A DNA stretch of 58,859 bases from CAG-791 sp963650385 (GCA_963650385.1 CAVJLL010000014.1:1-58859); one strand, 5' to 3'. Positions 1 through 8,213 are shown, counted from the first letter of the stretch. Notes: generated by a model not told the origin, from the letters alone. Program-made: numbers and translations.

Positions 1-572
1 TGCGGCTCGGCGAGCTCACCAAGCGCGCCTGGGCACACAATGTACAGGTGATGGTTGAGGGACCCGGACATGTGCCGCTGGACCAGATTGCAGCCAATAT
101 GAAGGTGCAGCAGACCATCTGCCAGGGCGCACCCTTCTATGTGCTGGGACCTTTGGTAACGGATATCGCGCCGGGCTACGATCACATTACCGCAGCCATC
201 GGCGGCGCAGTCGCTGCTATGAGCGGAGCTGCCTTCCTCTGCTATGTGACGCCGGCAGAGCACCTGGCACTGCCGAACGTAGACGATGTCAAGCAGGGCA
301 TCATTGCCAGCAAAATTGCAGCACACGCGGCAGACATTGCCAAGGGAATCCCCGGCGCCCGCGACATCGATGACAAAATGGCGGATGCGAGAAGAGTGCT
401 GGACTGGGATGCACAGTTCGCCTGCGCACTGGATCCGGAGACAGCACGGGCAATCCGCGATTCCAGAAGTCCGGAGGACGACCACGCCGAGGCCTGCTCT
501 ATGTGCGGCAAATTCTGCGCCGTCCGCAGCATGAACAAGGCACTGGCAGGGGAATATATAGATATACTCTAA
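1..572 (+). CDS. thiC: Phosphomethylpyrimidine synthase ThiC, C-terminal part (5' end outside window)
   Basis: ThiC is a radical-SAM enzyme that rearranges aminoimidazole ribotide into the thiamine pyrimidine HMP-P. The open frame runs in from base 3 and gives about 190 residues. Visible family features are MVEGPGHVPLDQI, the GAPFYVLGPLVTDIAPGYDHI stretch, and the C-terminal cluster motif CSMCGKFC that binds the 4Fe-4S cluster. The cysteine spacing is C-x2-C-x3-C, one residue shorter than the C-x2-C-x4-C of E. coli and B. subtilis ThiC. Anaerobic benzimidazole synthases (BzaA/B/F) are ThiC paralogues, and the C-terminus alone cannot fully exclude one of those. The last Leu codon and the TAA are completed by the terminal bases of a mobile element (569-722). 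Any thiamine riboswitch would lie upstream, outside the window. Confidence 0.9.
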   Translation, partial: RLGELTKRAWAHNVQVMVEGPGHVPLDQIAANMKVQQTICQGAPFYVLGPLVTDIAPGYDHITAAIGGAVAAMSGAAFLCYVTPAEHLALPNVDDVKQGIIASKIAAHAADIAKGIPGARDIDDKMADARRVLDWDAQFACALDPETARAIRDSRSPEDDHAEACSMCGKFCAVRSMNKALAGEYIDIL

Positions 573-722
573 TTTTTTAGCACCCATCTCGAATTTGCTT
601 CGCAAATCCTCGATGCGGCTGGCCAGAGGTCCTTCGGACCTTGGCCGCCTGCCAATTTCAATCGTGAATATGCCTGCAAGCAGTCAATTCACGTTGAAAT
701 GTGGCAGGTGCTAAACAGATAC
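569..722 (+). mobile_element. Family A hairpin element, copy A1 (MITE-like, 154 nt)
   Basis: The right end GGTGCTAAACAGATAC (707-722) and left end CTAATTTTTTAGCACC (569-584) form degenerate terminal inverted repeats. The 8-mer GATATACT is found immediately outside both ends (561-568 and 723-730), as expected for a target duplication. Inside are three hairpins: ATTTGC-TTC-GCAAAT, AGGTCC-TTCG-GGACCT and a long arm pairing CTGCCAATTTCAA with TTGAAATGTGGCAG. Other copies are at 32398-32551, 54735-54888 and (partial) 49912-49971. No protein is encoded. Confidence 0.85.
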
Positions 723-759
723 GATATACTATAAAGCAATCACACCATAGAAGGCAGAA

Positions 760-788
760 AGCATCGGAGCAATTCCGATGCTTTTTTT
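760..788 (+). terminator. Intrinsic terminator after thiC
   Basis: AGCATCGG and CCGATGCT form an 8-bp stem around AGCAATT, followed by seven T. It ends the thiC transcript and separates it from the accessory Sec genes. Confidence 0.88.
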
Positions 789-798
789 CTGTACCATT

Positions 799-827
799 TT
801 TACCTTCAACATCATAGAATGTATAAG
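799..827 (+). promoter_or_regulatory. Candidate promoter for the accessory Sec operon
   Basis: TTTACC (799-804) and TATAAG (822-827) are separated by 17 bp and lie 36 bp upstream of the secY2 start, just past the thiC terminator. Both boxes are imperfect, so this is a placement from context more than from sequence strength. Confidence 0.45.
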
Positions 828-862
828 GAACAGAAAAAACTGCAGAACCGAGGTGCATTCCG

Positions 863-2092
863 ATGCGAAATCACAGCATTTTGCTGGGCCGAATTGAATA
901 TTCAATACTGATCGTGCTGGTGTACCTTCTGGGCCGCAGCATTCCGATTCCGTGGGTGGTCTATCAGGAGGCAGAGAGCGCGGGGAACGGCATCCAGGCG
1001 CTGATCGGGAGCTTTCTGGGCAGCAGCCTTAGCACAGCGTCGTTGTTTTCACTGGGACTGACGCCGTGGGTGACGGCCATGGTGGTGGTCAGCGTGTTTC
1101 AGAAGACCGTAGAGGACAAGACAGAGAAGAAATCTCCGGGAAAGGCAAACCGCGCAACACTTCTTCTGGCGACGATTCTGGCGATCCTGCAGGCTTTTGT
1201 GAGCGCAGTGAAAATGGAGTACCGGCCCTGGGGAGGCCTCCGGACAACGGATCTGTGGCTTCTCACCGCAATGCTCCTTGTTGCCGGTTCCTTTCTCATC
1301 CGGTGGCTGGTGGGACGCAACACGTCCTGGGGAATCGGCGGACAGTCTCTCATCATTCTGGTGAATGTTCTGGGAAATCTTCGCCGGACGCTGGCAGAAG
1401 CGGTAAGCGCGGCTGCCGCGGCGGACACAGCCTTAAAAACGGCAGGGATTCTGCTGGCAGGGGCGGCGGCCGTTGTTTTGATTTATCTTGTCATGGTGCT
1501 GCTCGAGGACGCCGAATTCCGCAATACCGTGCGCAGAGTGGGGATCAATAATAAATACGCCGAGGAGGATTATCTGGCCATCCGCCTGATGCCGGTGGGA
1601 ACCATGCCGGTAATGTATGTGATGTCCTTTTTTACGCTTCCGTATTATGTCCTTCTGATCCTGCGGATCTTCCTTCCCGGAAGAGAATGGATTGAGAGGG
1701 GGCTTGCGGTTCTGAATCTGAATCAGACCGCCGGCGTATTCCTCTTCGGAGGGATTCTCCTCATTCTGACGACCGTGCTGGCGCTGATCTTTGTCGGACC
1801 GGGCGAGATTGCAAGGAGCCTGGAGCGGCAGGGTGACTTTCTGGACTATATGGAGCCAGGCCGGGAAACGGCCCGGCATTTGAGAGGGCAGACCCTTGCG
1901 GCTGCTCTTTTCTCCGGCGCAGTTACGTGGGCGATCATCATTCCGCCGCTCCTTGTCCGTGTCCTGCGGGGCGGGACCTCCGGGATTTACATGGCGCCGA
2001 TGACGATGCTGATGGCGGCCGGCATGGCGGCGGAGCTTATAGAAGAGGCAAAGGTCTACGAGACGATGGAGAATTACAAGCCGTTTCTGTAG
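863..2092 (+). CDS. secY2: Accessory Sec translocase channel SecY2
   Basis: SecY2 is the membrane channel of the accessory Sec system, which in streptococci and staphylococci exports heavily glycosylated serine-rich adhesins. This 409-residue protein is almost entirely hydrophobic segments, consistent with the ten-helix SecY fold, and has the SecY-like stretch LGLTPWVTAMVVVSVFQK near residue 70 followed by a charged loop. At 409 aa it is close to SecY2 and shorter than housekeeping SecY, with short cytoplasmic loops. The start is ATG at 863 behind GAGGTG. It leads an operon in the canonical order secY2-asp1-asp2-asp3-secA2. The stop codon TAG falls at the edge of a family B repeat (2083-2185). 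The specific SecY2 call relies strongly on its neighbours. Confidence 0.88.
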   Translation: MRNHSILLGRIEYSILIVLVYLLGRSIPIPWVVYQEAESAGNGIQALIGSFLGSSLSTASLFSLGLTPWVTAMVVVSVFQKTVEDKTEKKSPGKANRATLLLATILAILQAFVSAVKMEYRPWGGLRTTDLWLLTAMLLVAGSFLIRWLVGRNTSWGIGGQSLIILVNVLGNLRRTLAEAVSAAAAADTALKTAGILLAGAAAVVLIYLVMVLLEDAEFRNTVRRVGINNKYAEEDYLAIRLMPVGTMPVMYVMSFFTLPYYVLLILRIFLPGREWIERGLAVLNLNQTAGVFLFGGILLILTTVLALIFVGPGEIARSLERQGDFLDYMEPGRETARHLRGQTLAAALFSGAVTWAIIIPPLLVRVLRGGTSGIYMAPMTMLMAAGMAAELIEEAKVYETMENYKPFL

Positions 2093-2185
2093 ATCACTCG
2101 CCGGCCAAACGACAGGGCGGCGGAGAACGTCCCCGGGACGGACAACTCCGCCAGGACCCGTCGTGGCTGGCGTATGTACAGTAAC
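2083..2185 (-). repeat. Family B repeat, short form (S1)
   Basis: Read on the - strand, an outer stem (CGCCAGCCACGAC with GTCGTTTGGCCGGCG) encloses GGCGGAGTTGTCCG pairing with CGTTCTCCGCC and a small CCGGGG-type tip. Compared with the long copies at 26254 and 38029, the apical domain is missing. The outer edge GTTACTGTAC is shared with the partial copy at 38726 and similar to the one at 12040. It fills the secY2-asp1 gap. Confidence 0.75.
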
Positions 2186-2222
2186 CGCGAAGCTATGCAG
2201 GCAGCAAAGGAGGGGGACCTTC

Positions 2223-3875
2223 ATGTACAGCTTTATTCCTTCCTGGTATGGTGACAAGGGAGACTGGCAGGGCAGCATTTCCTCCTGGCATGAGGCGGGC
2301 TGCTCCTATGAATTTGATGATACGGTAAATCACCTCCGCATGTTCCGGGATGCCGGAGAGGAGACGGAGCTTTTGTGCCTTGGCTGGTCGCCGCGGCTTC
2401 GCCGTTTTCTGCACCGGCAGGGCCTGTATCCGGTTTCCTGCTGGTCCGCATTCGATGAGCTGCAGGGAATCACGCTGCGAAAGCCCGCTGTGTTCTCCTA
2501 CATGGAGCTTTCTTGGCCGGAGGATACGGAATGGGTGTATCTGCCGACGCACCTGTCTGCCTATCTGGGAAATCAGCACTACGCGGACGTGGAATTTGCG
2601 GAGGACGGAACCCTGTGCCGGGTGGATTATTATGCGGACGGGTGCCCGGCGCGGAGCGACATGTATGATGACCGCGGATTCTGCTCGGCGTCCGTCTTTT
2701 ATGGAAGGCCAAATGGAAGCTCCGTTGAAGGGGCCAATGAAAGGACGGATGAAAGTCCGAATGGAATAGAGCCGGACAACTCCGGCACCGTTTTGCCGCG
2801 GCAGGAATATTATGATCCAAGCGGCCACCTTCGGTTCACGCAGGAGCTCGAGACCGGGCGCATCCGGATTGCCCGGGAGGCAGCGGCGGATTTTGCAAAG
2901 GATGCGTATGACTCGATGGAGGAGCTGATCGGGGAGCGCCTGGCACGGTATCTTTCCGATCATCCGGAGCGGGAGGCGCTCGTCATCGCGGCCGATGCAC
3001 GGCATGACGCGATGATTCGAAGGACGCTGGAGACGATCCCGGGGCAGCGGATCGTGCTGTCCTTTTTCGAGGACCGGTTCGATCTGCAGGATCGGAAGGC
3101 GCTTTTGGAGGATACCCGGAATGCCGCATTGATTGTGACAGATACCGAGCGCACCGCGCGGCAGATCCGGGATGCCGGCGTGCAGGACGTGAATATCTGC
3201 GACATCTCGCCCTTTGACGTGCGGCTTTCACTGGGGAAGAGCCAGCAGATCCGCGAACTGAAGATCTTTATGCCGCTGGACGGGCTGGAGGGCGTTCTGC
3301 TGGAGAAGGCGCTGCAGCAGGTCTTTTCCTACATGCACAGGAACAAGGACGTGGTGCTCCTGGCGGGGACCAGGGCCGGTTCCATCTCCGAACTGGAGGC
3401 GCTGCAGACGCAGCTGGAGGAGGTCCTGCAGGCAATGGGGGACCGGGAGCTGCGGACCGCACTTTCCGTCCGGAAGACCCAGAAGGAAAGGACAGAGCGG
3501 ACAGAAAACGGGGAAGCTGCGCGTATCTTGGTGACGCCGTACCATTCGGAGACGGATCTGATCCGGATTCTGCGTGATACAAGACTCATTCTGGATGTGC
3601 GGGACCAGCCGGAGCTCTATCTGCAGATCGCCGGGATCAGCTCGGGCATTCCGCAGGTCAATTACCGCTTCACACGGTATGTGAAGCACAAAAAGGACGG
3701 TTATATCATTCAGAACATCAACTACATCACCGGCGCACTGGAGTACTATCTGGACAGTCTGTCCGGTTGGAATGAGGCACTTGTGTACTGCGTGCAGGCG
3801 GTCTCGGAGTACACCGGAGGAACGCTGGTGAAGCGCTGGAAGGAGATGCTGCATGCCGTGGCAGAGCAGGAATGA
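2223..3875 (+). CDS. asp1: Accessory Sec system protein Asp1
   Basis: Asp1 is a cytosolic protein with a glycosyltransferase-like fold that, with Asp2 and Asp3, is needed for transport through SecA2/SecY2. The start at 2223 follows AGGAGGGGG and gives MYSFIPSWYGDKGDW, matching the usual Asp1 N-terminus (MYYFIPAWY type). The C-terminal stretch GISSGIPQVNYRFTRYVKHK, then a YYLDSLSGWNEAL segment, is the other Asp1 hallmark. Length is 550 aa, near the streptococcal size of about 525. A longer reading starting at 2163 has no ribosome-binding site. The region around residues 155-185 looks like a poorly conserved insert. The gene overlaps asp2 by 23 bp. Confidence 0.88.
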   Translation: MYSFIPSWYGDKGDWQGSISSWHEAGCSYEFDDTVNHLRMFRDAGEETELLCLGWSPRLRRFLHRQGLYPVSCWSAFDELQGITLRKPAVFSYMELSWPEDTEWVYLPTHLSAYLGNQHYADVEFAEDGTLCRVDYYADGCPARSDMYDDRGFCSASVFYGRPNGSSVEGANERTDESPNGIEPDNSGTVLPRQEYYDPSGHLRFTQELETGRIRIAREAAADFAKDAYDSMEELIGERLARYLSDHPEREALVIAADARHDAMIRRTLETIPGQRIVLSFFEDRFDLQDRKALLEDTRNAALIVTDTERTARQIRDAGVQDVNICDISPFDVRLSLGKSQQIRELKIFMPLDGLEGVLLEKALQQVFSYMHRNKDVVLLAGTRAGSISELEALQTQLEEVLQAMGDRELRTALSVRKTQKERTERTENGEAARILVTPYHSETDLIRILRDTRLILDVRDQPELYLQIAGISSGIPQVNYRFTRYVKHKKDGYIIQNINYITGALEYYLDSLSGWNEALVYCVQAVSEYTGGTLVKRWKEMLHAVAEQE

Positions 3876-5058
3876 GAACAGAATGACCGGGGTTATCCGG
3901 GGCGTTTCCATGACGCTGGCGGTGAACCGGGTCATGGTGCGGCCGGGCTTTGCCGGGAGCGTGACGGCCAGGGGGAGCGCGGCGCTTTTGCTGGAGGGGG
4001 CATTCGGAGACCGCCTTCGGGGGACGCTGGAATGGAACGGGAGCGTCCATCTTCCGGCGCATACGTCGTGGCAGATCTGGCCTGAGCTGCAGACGAGAGG
4101 AGAAGTTCACGCGCGGCTGCGCTGTTTTTTCTGGAACGCGGGTGCGGACGAAACGGCGGGATTTTCCTATCGGGAGGATCTGCAAAAGCCCTTTTACATT
4201 ACCGCCGAGGAAGACATGGAGCTTGCCTTCTTGCTGGAGGCAGAGGGGAACGGGGGCATTCAGGTCGGACCGCTCCATCTGCGGCAGACGATGCCGGACG
4301 GGAGCGTTTTTGTGCGCGGGACGCAGCGCACGGCAGATGCAGAGGGACAGGAGCTGTTCACCTGCTTTCGCTCGATGGACCGCAAGCCCCCTCTGTACGT
4401 GCTGTTTTCGGACCGGCGGGCGCAGGAAGGGTTTGATGGCTTCGAAGAACTGTACGTAAGGGGATGTCCCTTCCTCGTGCTCTTTGATCCGCGGCTTGGC
4501 GGGGGCTGTGGCTACCTTGGCTCCCCGGACTATGAGGAAATGGTGAGGAAGAAGATCACCGGCGCCATGGGGACCCTTGGCTTTGACAACAGTCAGCTGG
4601 TGCTGGAGGGGAATTCCCTGGGGGCAGCAGGAGCCCTGTACTACGGCGCTGCTCTGCACCCGCGGGCAATGCTCCTGGGACGTCCTTTGGTGAACCTCGG
4701 CACCATGGCACTGCAGGAGAAGCTTTGGCGCCCGGGCGGGTTTCCTGCATCGCTGGATATCCTGCAGATGCTGCAGGGAGAAACAACCCAGGAGGCGGCG
4801 CGCTGCCTTGACCGGAAAATGCGGGAGCGGCTGGACGCAGGGAAATTTGAAGGAACGAGGATCGCCGCAGCCTACATGAAGGAGGACGATTACGATCCGT
4901 CGGCGTATATGGACCTTCTCCGATACCTCCGCGGGAAGCGGGCAGGCATCGTCGGAAAGGGCTTTGAAGGACACCACGCGGACCGCTGCAAGGAGGCGGA
5001 TGAGTGGTTGTATCTGCAGCGGCGGAGGCTCCTTCGCGGGCTTTACGGAAGAGACTAG
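3853..5058 (+). CDS. asp2: Accessory Sec system protein Asp2 (alpha/beta hydrolase-type)
   Basis: In Streptococcus gordonii Asp2 both supports accessory Sec transport and acetylates GlcNAc on the serine-rich substrate, using a Ser-acid-His triad. Here LVLEGNSLGAAGAL supplies a G-x-S-x-G nucleophile elbow (Ser255 from the start used), and GFEGHHAD near the C-terminus supplies a candidate His (374/375). The acid is probably in the EDDYDPSAY segment. At 401 aa it is shorter than streptococcal Asp2 (about 500), mostly at the N-terminus. The start at 3853 has AAGGAG seven bases upstream and overlaps asp1; ATG 3883 is an alternative with a weak site. The retained triad is notable because no glycosylated substrate gene is nearby. 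Confidence 0.85.
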   Translation: MPWQSRNENRMTGVIRGVSMTLAVNRVMVRPGFAGSVTARGSAALLLEGAFGDRLRGTLEWNGSVHLPAHTSWQIWPELQTRGEVHARLRCFFWNAGADETAGFSYREDLQKPFYITAEEDMELAFLLEAEGNGGIQVGPLHLRQTMPDGSVFVRGTQRTADAEGQELFTCFRSMDRKPPLYVLFSDRRAQEGFDGFEELYVRGCPFLVLFDPRLGGGCGYLGSPDYEEMVRKKITGAMGTLGFDNSQLVLEGNSLGAAGALYYGAALHPRAMLLGRPLVNLGTMALQEKLWRPGGFPASLDILQMLQGETTQEAARCLDRKMRERLDAGKFEGTRIAAAYMKEDDYDPSAYMDLLRYLRGKRAGIVGKGFEGHHADRCKEADEWLYLQRRRLLRGLYGRD

Positions 5059-5070
5059 CTAAGAGAAAAA

Positions 5071-5670
5071 ATGACTATCTGGAAACGGAAAAAGCAAACA
5101 GAAGGCAGTGACAAAGGCGAGCGTGCGCCGAAAGACCCGGAGCGGATCATGTGGCTGGTGTACTGGGATCATTATGCGCAGGATGCGTGGCTGCATGGCA
5201 GCACCATTTCCTTCCGCTCGCCCGCGGAGGTTCTTTTTGAAAATAACGGCATGCCGCCCGGGTTCGCGGTCAAGGAGTGGTTCTCCTCCACGGACTATTC
5301 GGAGCAGAGAATCGAGCCGCAGCTGCCGCTTCTGCAGGAGGGCGAGTCCTATCATGTGCTGGTGCGCAGGGAGGATGAGCCGGAGAACGGGAGCTTTCTG
5401 CGGCTGAATTTCTTTGACCGGCAGGGAGACCCGCTGGATGATCCGATGATCCAGGGAACGGACGGGTGCGTTGTCTGCCCGAAGGGAACCTACCGGTACA
5501 CAGCGCAGCTCGTGGAGGGCGGCGCGATGAGAATCCGCTTCCATTATTTGCTGCTGACGCAGGAGTCTGTCTGGCAGGAGCTGCGGGAGGCGCTTGCACT
5601 GCCCGGCAGCAGCGAGCGTGCGGCGCTGGAGCAGGCGGTGAAGGCAGGGAGACGAACCGTGCGGCTGTGA
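5071..5670 (+). CDS. asp3: Accessory Sec system protein Asp3
   Basis: Asp3 is a small beta-sandwich protein that forms a complex with Asp1 and Asp2 and contacts SecA2. The family core is visible: VYWDHYAQDAWLHGSTISF, the MPPGFAVKEWFSSTDYSEQR segment, then YHVLVRREDE and LRLNFFDRQG. The protein is 199 aa with a lysine-rich, probably disordered first 25 residues. It starts 12 bp after asp2 and is followed by a small family B hairpin before secA2. Similarity to the Asp3 core is clear by eye, and the operon position agrees. Confidence 0.87.
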   Translation: MTIWKRKKQTEGSDKGERAPKDPERIMWLVYWDHYAQDAWLHGSTISFRSPAEVLFENNGMPPGFAVKEWFSSTDYSEQRIEPQLPLLQEGESYHVLVRREDEPENGSFLRLNFFDRQGDPLDDPMIQGTDGCVVCPKGTYRYTAQLVEGGAMRIRFHYLLLTQESVWQELREALALPGSSERAALEQAVKAGRRTVRL

Positions 5671-5685
5671 ATGAATACAGTCCGT

Positions 5686-5740
5686 TCGCCAGTCAGCGAC
5701 GGGAACGAGGAATGTCCGGGATCAGGGCCTGTCGCTGGCT
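5686..5740 (+). repeat. Minimal family B-like hairpin between asp3 and secA2
   Basis: AGTCAGCGACGGG pairs with CCTGTCGCTGGCT, the same GCGACGGG/CCTGTCGC outer stem as the family B repeats, but the interior is only about 27 nt and retains GAATGTCCGG. It is a short variant or decayed copy. It sits just upstream of the secA2 start and could affect downstream expression. Confidence 0.5.
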
Positions 5741-5760
5741 CAGAGTAAGTGTGGTGCATT

Positions 5761-8112
5761 ATGAGTACAATCCAGAATCGGATACAACTGAATCGGATGC
5801 GGAGACTCCTTGCAGGAGTGAATGCCTGTGCCGAGGAAATGCGGGCGCTTGAGGACGCGGATCTACGGGCGATGACGGACCGCTTTCGCGGAGAAATCCG
5901 CAGGGGCAGGACAGAGGATGACCTCCTTCCGCGGGCCTTTGCCGCCATGCGGGAGGCCTCGGGACGCGTCCTCGGCAAATTCCCCTACGACGTGCAGGTC
6001 CTCGGCGGGATTGCACTCCATCAGGGCAAGATTGCGGAGATGAAGACCGGCGAGGGCAAGACCCTCGTCGCGACGATGCCGCTGTACTTAAATGCGCTTT
6101 TCGGCAGGAGCTGCATCCTGGTGACAACGAACAGCTATCTGGCGGCCAGAGACGGGAAGGAGCTGGAGCCCTTGTACCGCTTCATGGGGCTGACGGAGGC
6201 GGTCGGCGTCTCCGACAAGGAGGGCGGCCAGCTGACCAATGCACAGAAAAAGCGCGTCTATGCCTCGGACATTGTCTACACCACCAACGACACGCTGGCC
6301 TTTGACTACCTGTTCGAGAATCTGGAATCCTCCGCGTCGGGCCGTTACCTGCGGGGGATGGATTACGTCATTGTGGACGAGGCGGATTCGGTGCTGCTCG
6401 ACAGCGCGCAGATTCCGCTCATCGTTTCCGGCATGCCCCGGGTGCAGTCGAATCTGTTCGGGTCTGCCGACTATTTTGTCACGACCTTAAAAAAGGACGA
6501 GGATTATAAAAAGGAGGACCGCAATGTCTGGCTGACGCAGGCCGGAATCCGGAAGGCAGAGCGGTTTTTCGGCCTGGAAAGGCATGACCTTTATACGCCG
6601 GAGCACGAGGCGCTGGTCCGGCACATCTGCCTTGCACTCCGGGCCCACGAGACGATTCAGAGGGAGGAGCGCTACATCGTCCGGGACGGTGCCGTCTGTC
6701 TTCTGGATGAGAAAACAGGACGCGTCCAGCCCAGCACGAAGCTGCGCTGCGGACAGCACCAGGCGCTGGAGGCCAAGGAACACGTGGAGATCACGAAGGA
6801 GAGCCGCGCGGTTGCCTCAGTGACGTACCAGAGCTATTTCAACATGTATAAGAAGCTGGCCGGCATGACGGGAACGGGGGCAGGGGACGCGCAGGAATTC
6901 CGGCAGATATACGGACTGGAGACGGTGGTGATCCCGACGAGGAAGAAGGTGCAGCGAAGGGATTATCCGGATGTCCTTTACCCGAACAGGGATGCGCAGC
7001 TTTTGGCCGCGTGCAAAGAGGTGCGGCAATTACACGAGAGCGGCCAGCCGGTGCTGGTAATTGCCAGCTCCATTGAAATGTCGGACCTTTTCTCGCAGAT
7101 GCTGCTGGACTGCGGCATTGCGCACAACGTATTGAACGCCTACAACATAGCGAAGGAGGCAGCGATCATTCAGGAGGCGGGACAGCCGGGGGCGGTTACG
7201 GTGGCCACCTCCGTTGCGGGGCGCGGCACGGACATCCGGCTCGGAGAAGGATGCGCTGAGCGCGGCGGGCTTGCCGTCATCGGCATCGGGCTGATGGTCA
7301 ATAAGCGCCAGGAGCTGCAGGGAAGAGGGCGGAGCGGCCGGCAGGGGGATCCTGGATTTTCACGGTTCTATCTGTCGCTGGAGGATGAGGTGGTCCGGCT
7401 TTACGGCAGAAAGCGGCTCGCCTCGTATCGTCAGGGAAGCCGTCCGATTCGGAACAGGGCCATTGTCCGCGCGGTGCACGAGGCACAGAAGACCGCCTCG
7501 GACCTTGCCAGGGCTGGCCGCAAGGCAACGAAGGACTACGGCGAGAGCATGGACAGGCAGCGGCAGCTCATTTATGAGACGAGGAACAGGGTCATGCACA
7601 GCGTTCCGCTGGAGAAGAGCTACTACCTTACACTGGAGGAAAAGGTCATTGACCATTACCTGCAGAAGCTGGGACACACGCCGGATCCGGACGATGCCGT
7701 GCGCTTTGTCATGGACAACATTTCGTACGAGTTCGGAGGCTTTCCGGCGGAGGACATGCTGGACACGAAGGAAAAGGCGAAGGACTACCTGCTGCAGCTG
7801 GCAGGGGAGGCATTTGACAGGAAGACGGAGGAGCTCGGGAGCGGAGAAACGCTCGGCAGGTACTGCCGCCTCATGACGCTGCATGCCATCGATCAGGCCT
7901 GGGTCGAGCAGGTGGATTATATGCAGCAGCTGCGCCAGGTAATCTCCGGACGCCAGTACGCCCGCCGCAATCTGAAGTTCATCTTCCCGCAGGAAGCCTA
8001 CCGCGGCTTTGAGAAAATGAAGATGGAAATCTACAGCGGCATCCTGCGCAACATCCTTCTGGGGGAGCCGGTGCGCGGACGGGACGGAGCGCTGACTGTA
8101 CTGTATCCGTGA
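5761..8112 (+). CDS. secA2: Accessory Sec translocase ATPase SecA2
   Basis: SecA2 is the motor ATPase of the accessory Sec pathway. From ATG 5761 the protein has 783 residues. Walker A is GEGKT (97-101), Walker B is the DEAD box at 206-209, and GRGTDIRLGEG and QGRGRSGRQGDPG are the SecA motor motifs of the second nucleotide-binding fold. The cysteine-rich zinc/SecB-binding tail of housekeeping SecA is absent, as in SecA2 proteins. GTG 5749 is an alternative start; neither has a strong ribosome-binding site, so SecA2 may depend on coupling or on the hairpin just upstream. It is the last gene of the locus and is followed by a strong inverted repeat with a T-run. Confidence 0.9.
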   Translation: MSTIQNRIQLNRMRRLLAGVNACAEEMRALEDADLRAMTDRFRGEIRRGRTEDDLLPRAFAAMREASGRVLGKFPYDVQVLGGIALHQGKIAEMKTGEGKTLVATMPLYLNALFGRSCILVTTNSYLAARDGKELEPLYRFMGLTEAVGVSDKEGGQLTNAQKKRVYASDIVYTTNDTLAFDYLFENLESSASGRYLRGMDYVIVDEADSVLLDSAQIPLIVSGMPRVQSNLFGSADYFVTTLKKDEDYKKEDRNVWLTQAGIRKAERFFGLERHDLYTPEHEALVRHICLALRAHETIQREERYIVRDGAVCLLDEKTGRVQPSTKLRCGQHQALEAKEHVEITKESRAVASVTYQSYFNMYKKLAGMTGTGAGDAQEFRQIYGLETVVIPTRKKVQRRDYPDVLYPNRDAQLLAACKEVRQLHESGQPVLVIASSIEMSDLFSQMLLDCGIAHNVLNAYNIAKEAAIIQEAGQPGAVTVATSVAGRGTDIRLGEGCAERGGLAVIGIGLMVNKRQELQGRGRSGRQGDPGFSRFYLSLEDEVVRLYGRKRLASYRQGSRPIRNRAIVRAVHEAQKTASDLARAGRKATKDYGESMDRQRQLIYETRNRVMHSVPLEKSYYLTLEEKVIDHYLQKLGHTPDPDDAVRFVMDNISYEFGGFPAEDMLDTKEKAKDYLLQLAGEAFDRKTEELGSGETLGRYCRLMTLHAIDQAWVEQVDYMQQLRQVISGRQYARRNLKFIFPQEAYRGFEKMKMEIYSGILRNILLGEPVRGRDGALTVLYP

Positions 8113-8159
8113 GCATCCGGAGAATACTGCAGGCTTCCGGTGAAAGAGGACATGAATTT

Positions 8160-8213
8160 AATTCAACCAATTTCGACAGTTGAAATAACTGCCGAAATTG
8201 GTTGAATTTTTTT
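8160..8213 (+). terminator. Long inverted repeat with T-run: secA2 terminator and possible abiE operator
   Basis: Two 22-nt arms (8160-8181 and 8187-8208) match with a single mismatch around the loop GAAAT, and the right arm runs into seven T. It has the form of an intrinsic terminator for the accessory Sec operon. AbiEi antitoxins repress their own operons by binding inverted repeats in the promoter, and this one ends about 40 bp before the abiEi start, so it may serve both roles. Confidence 0.75.
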
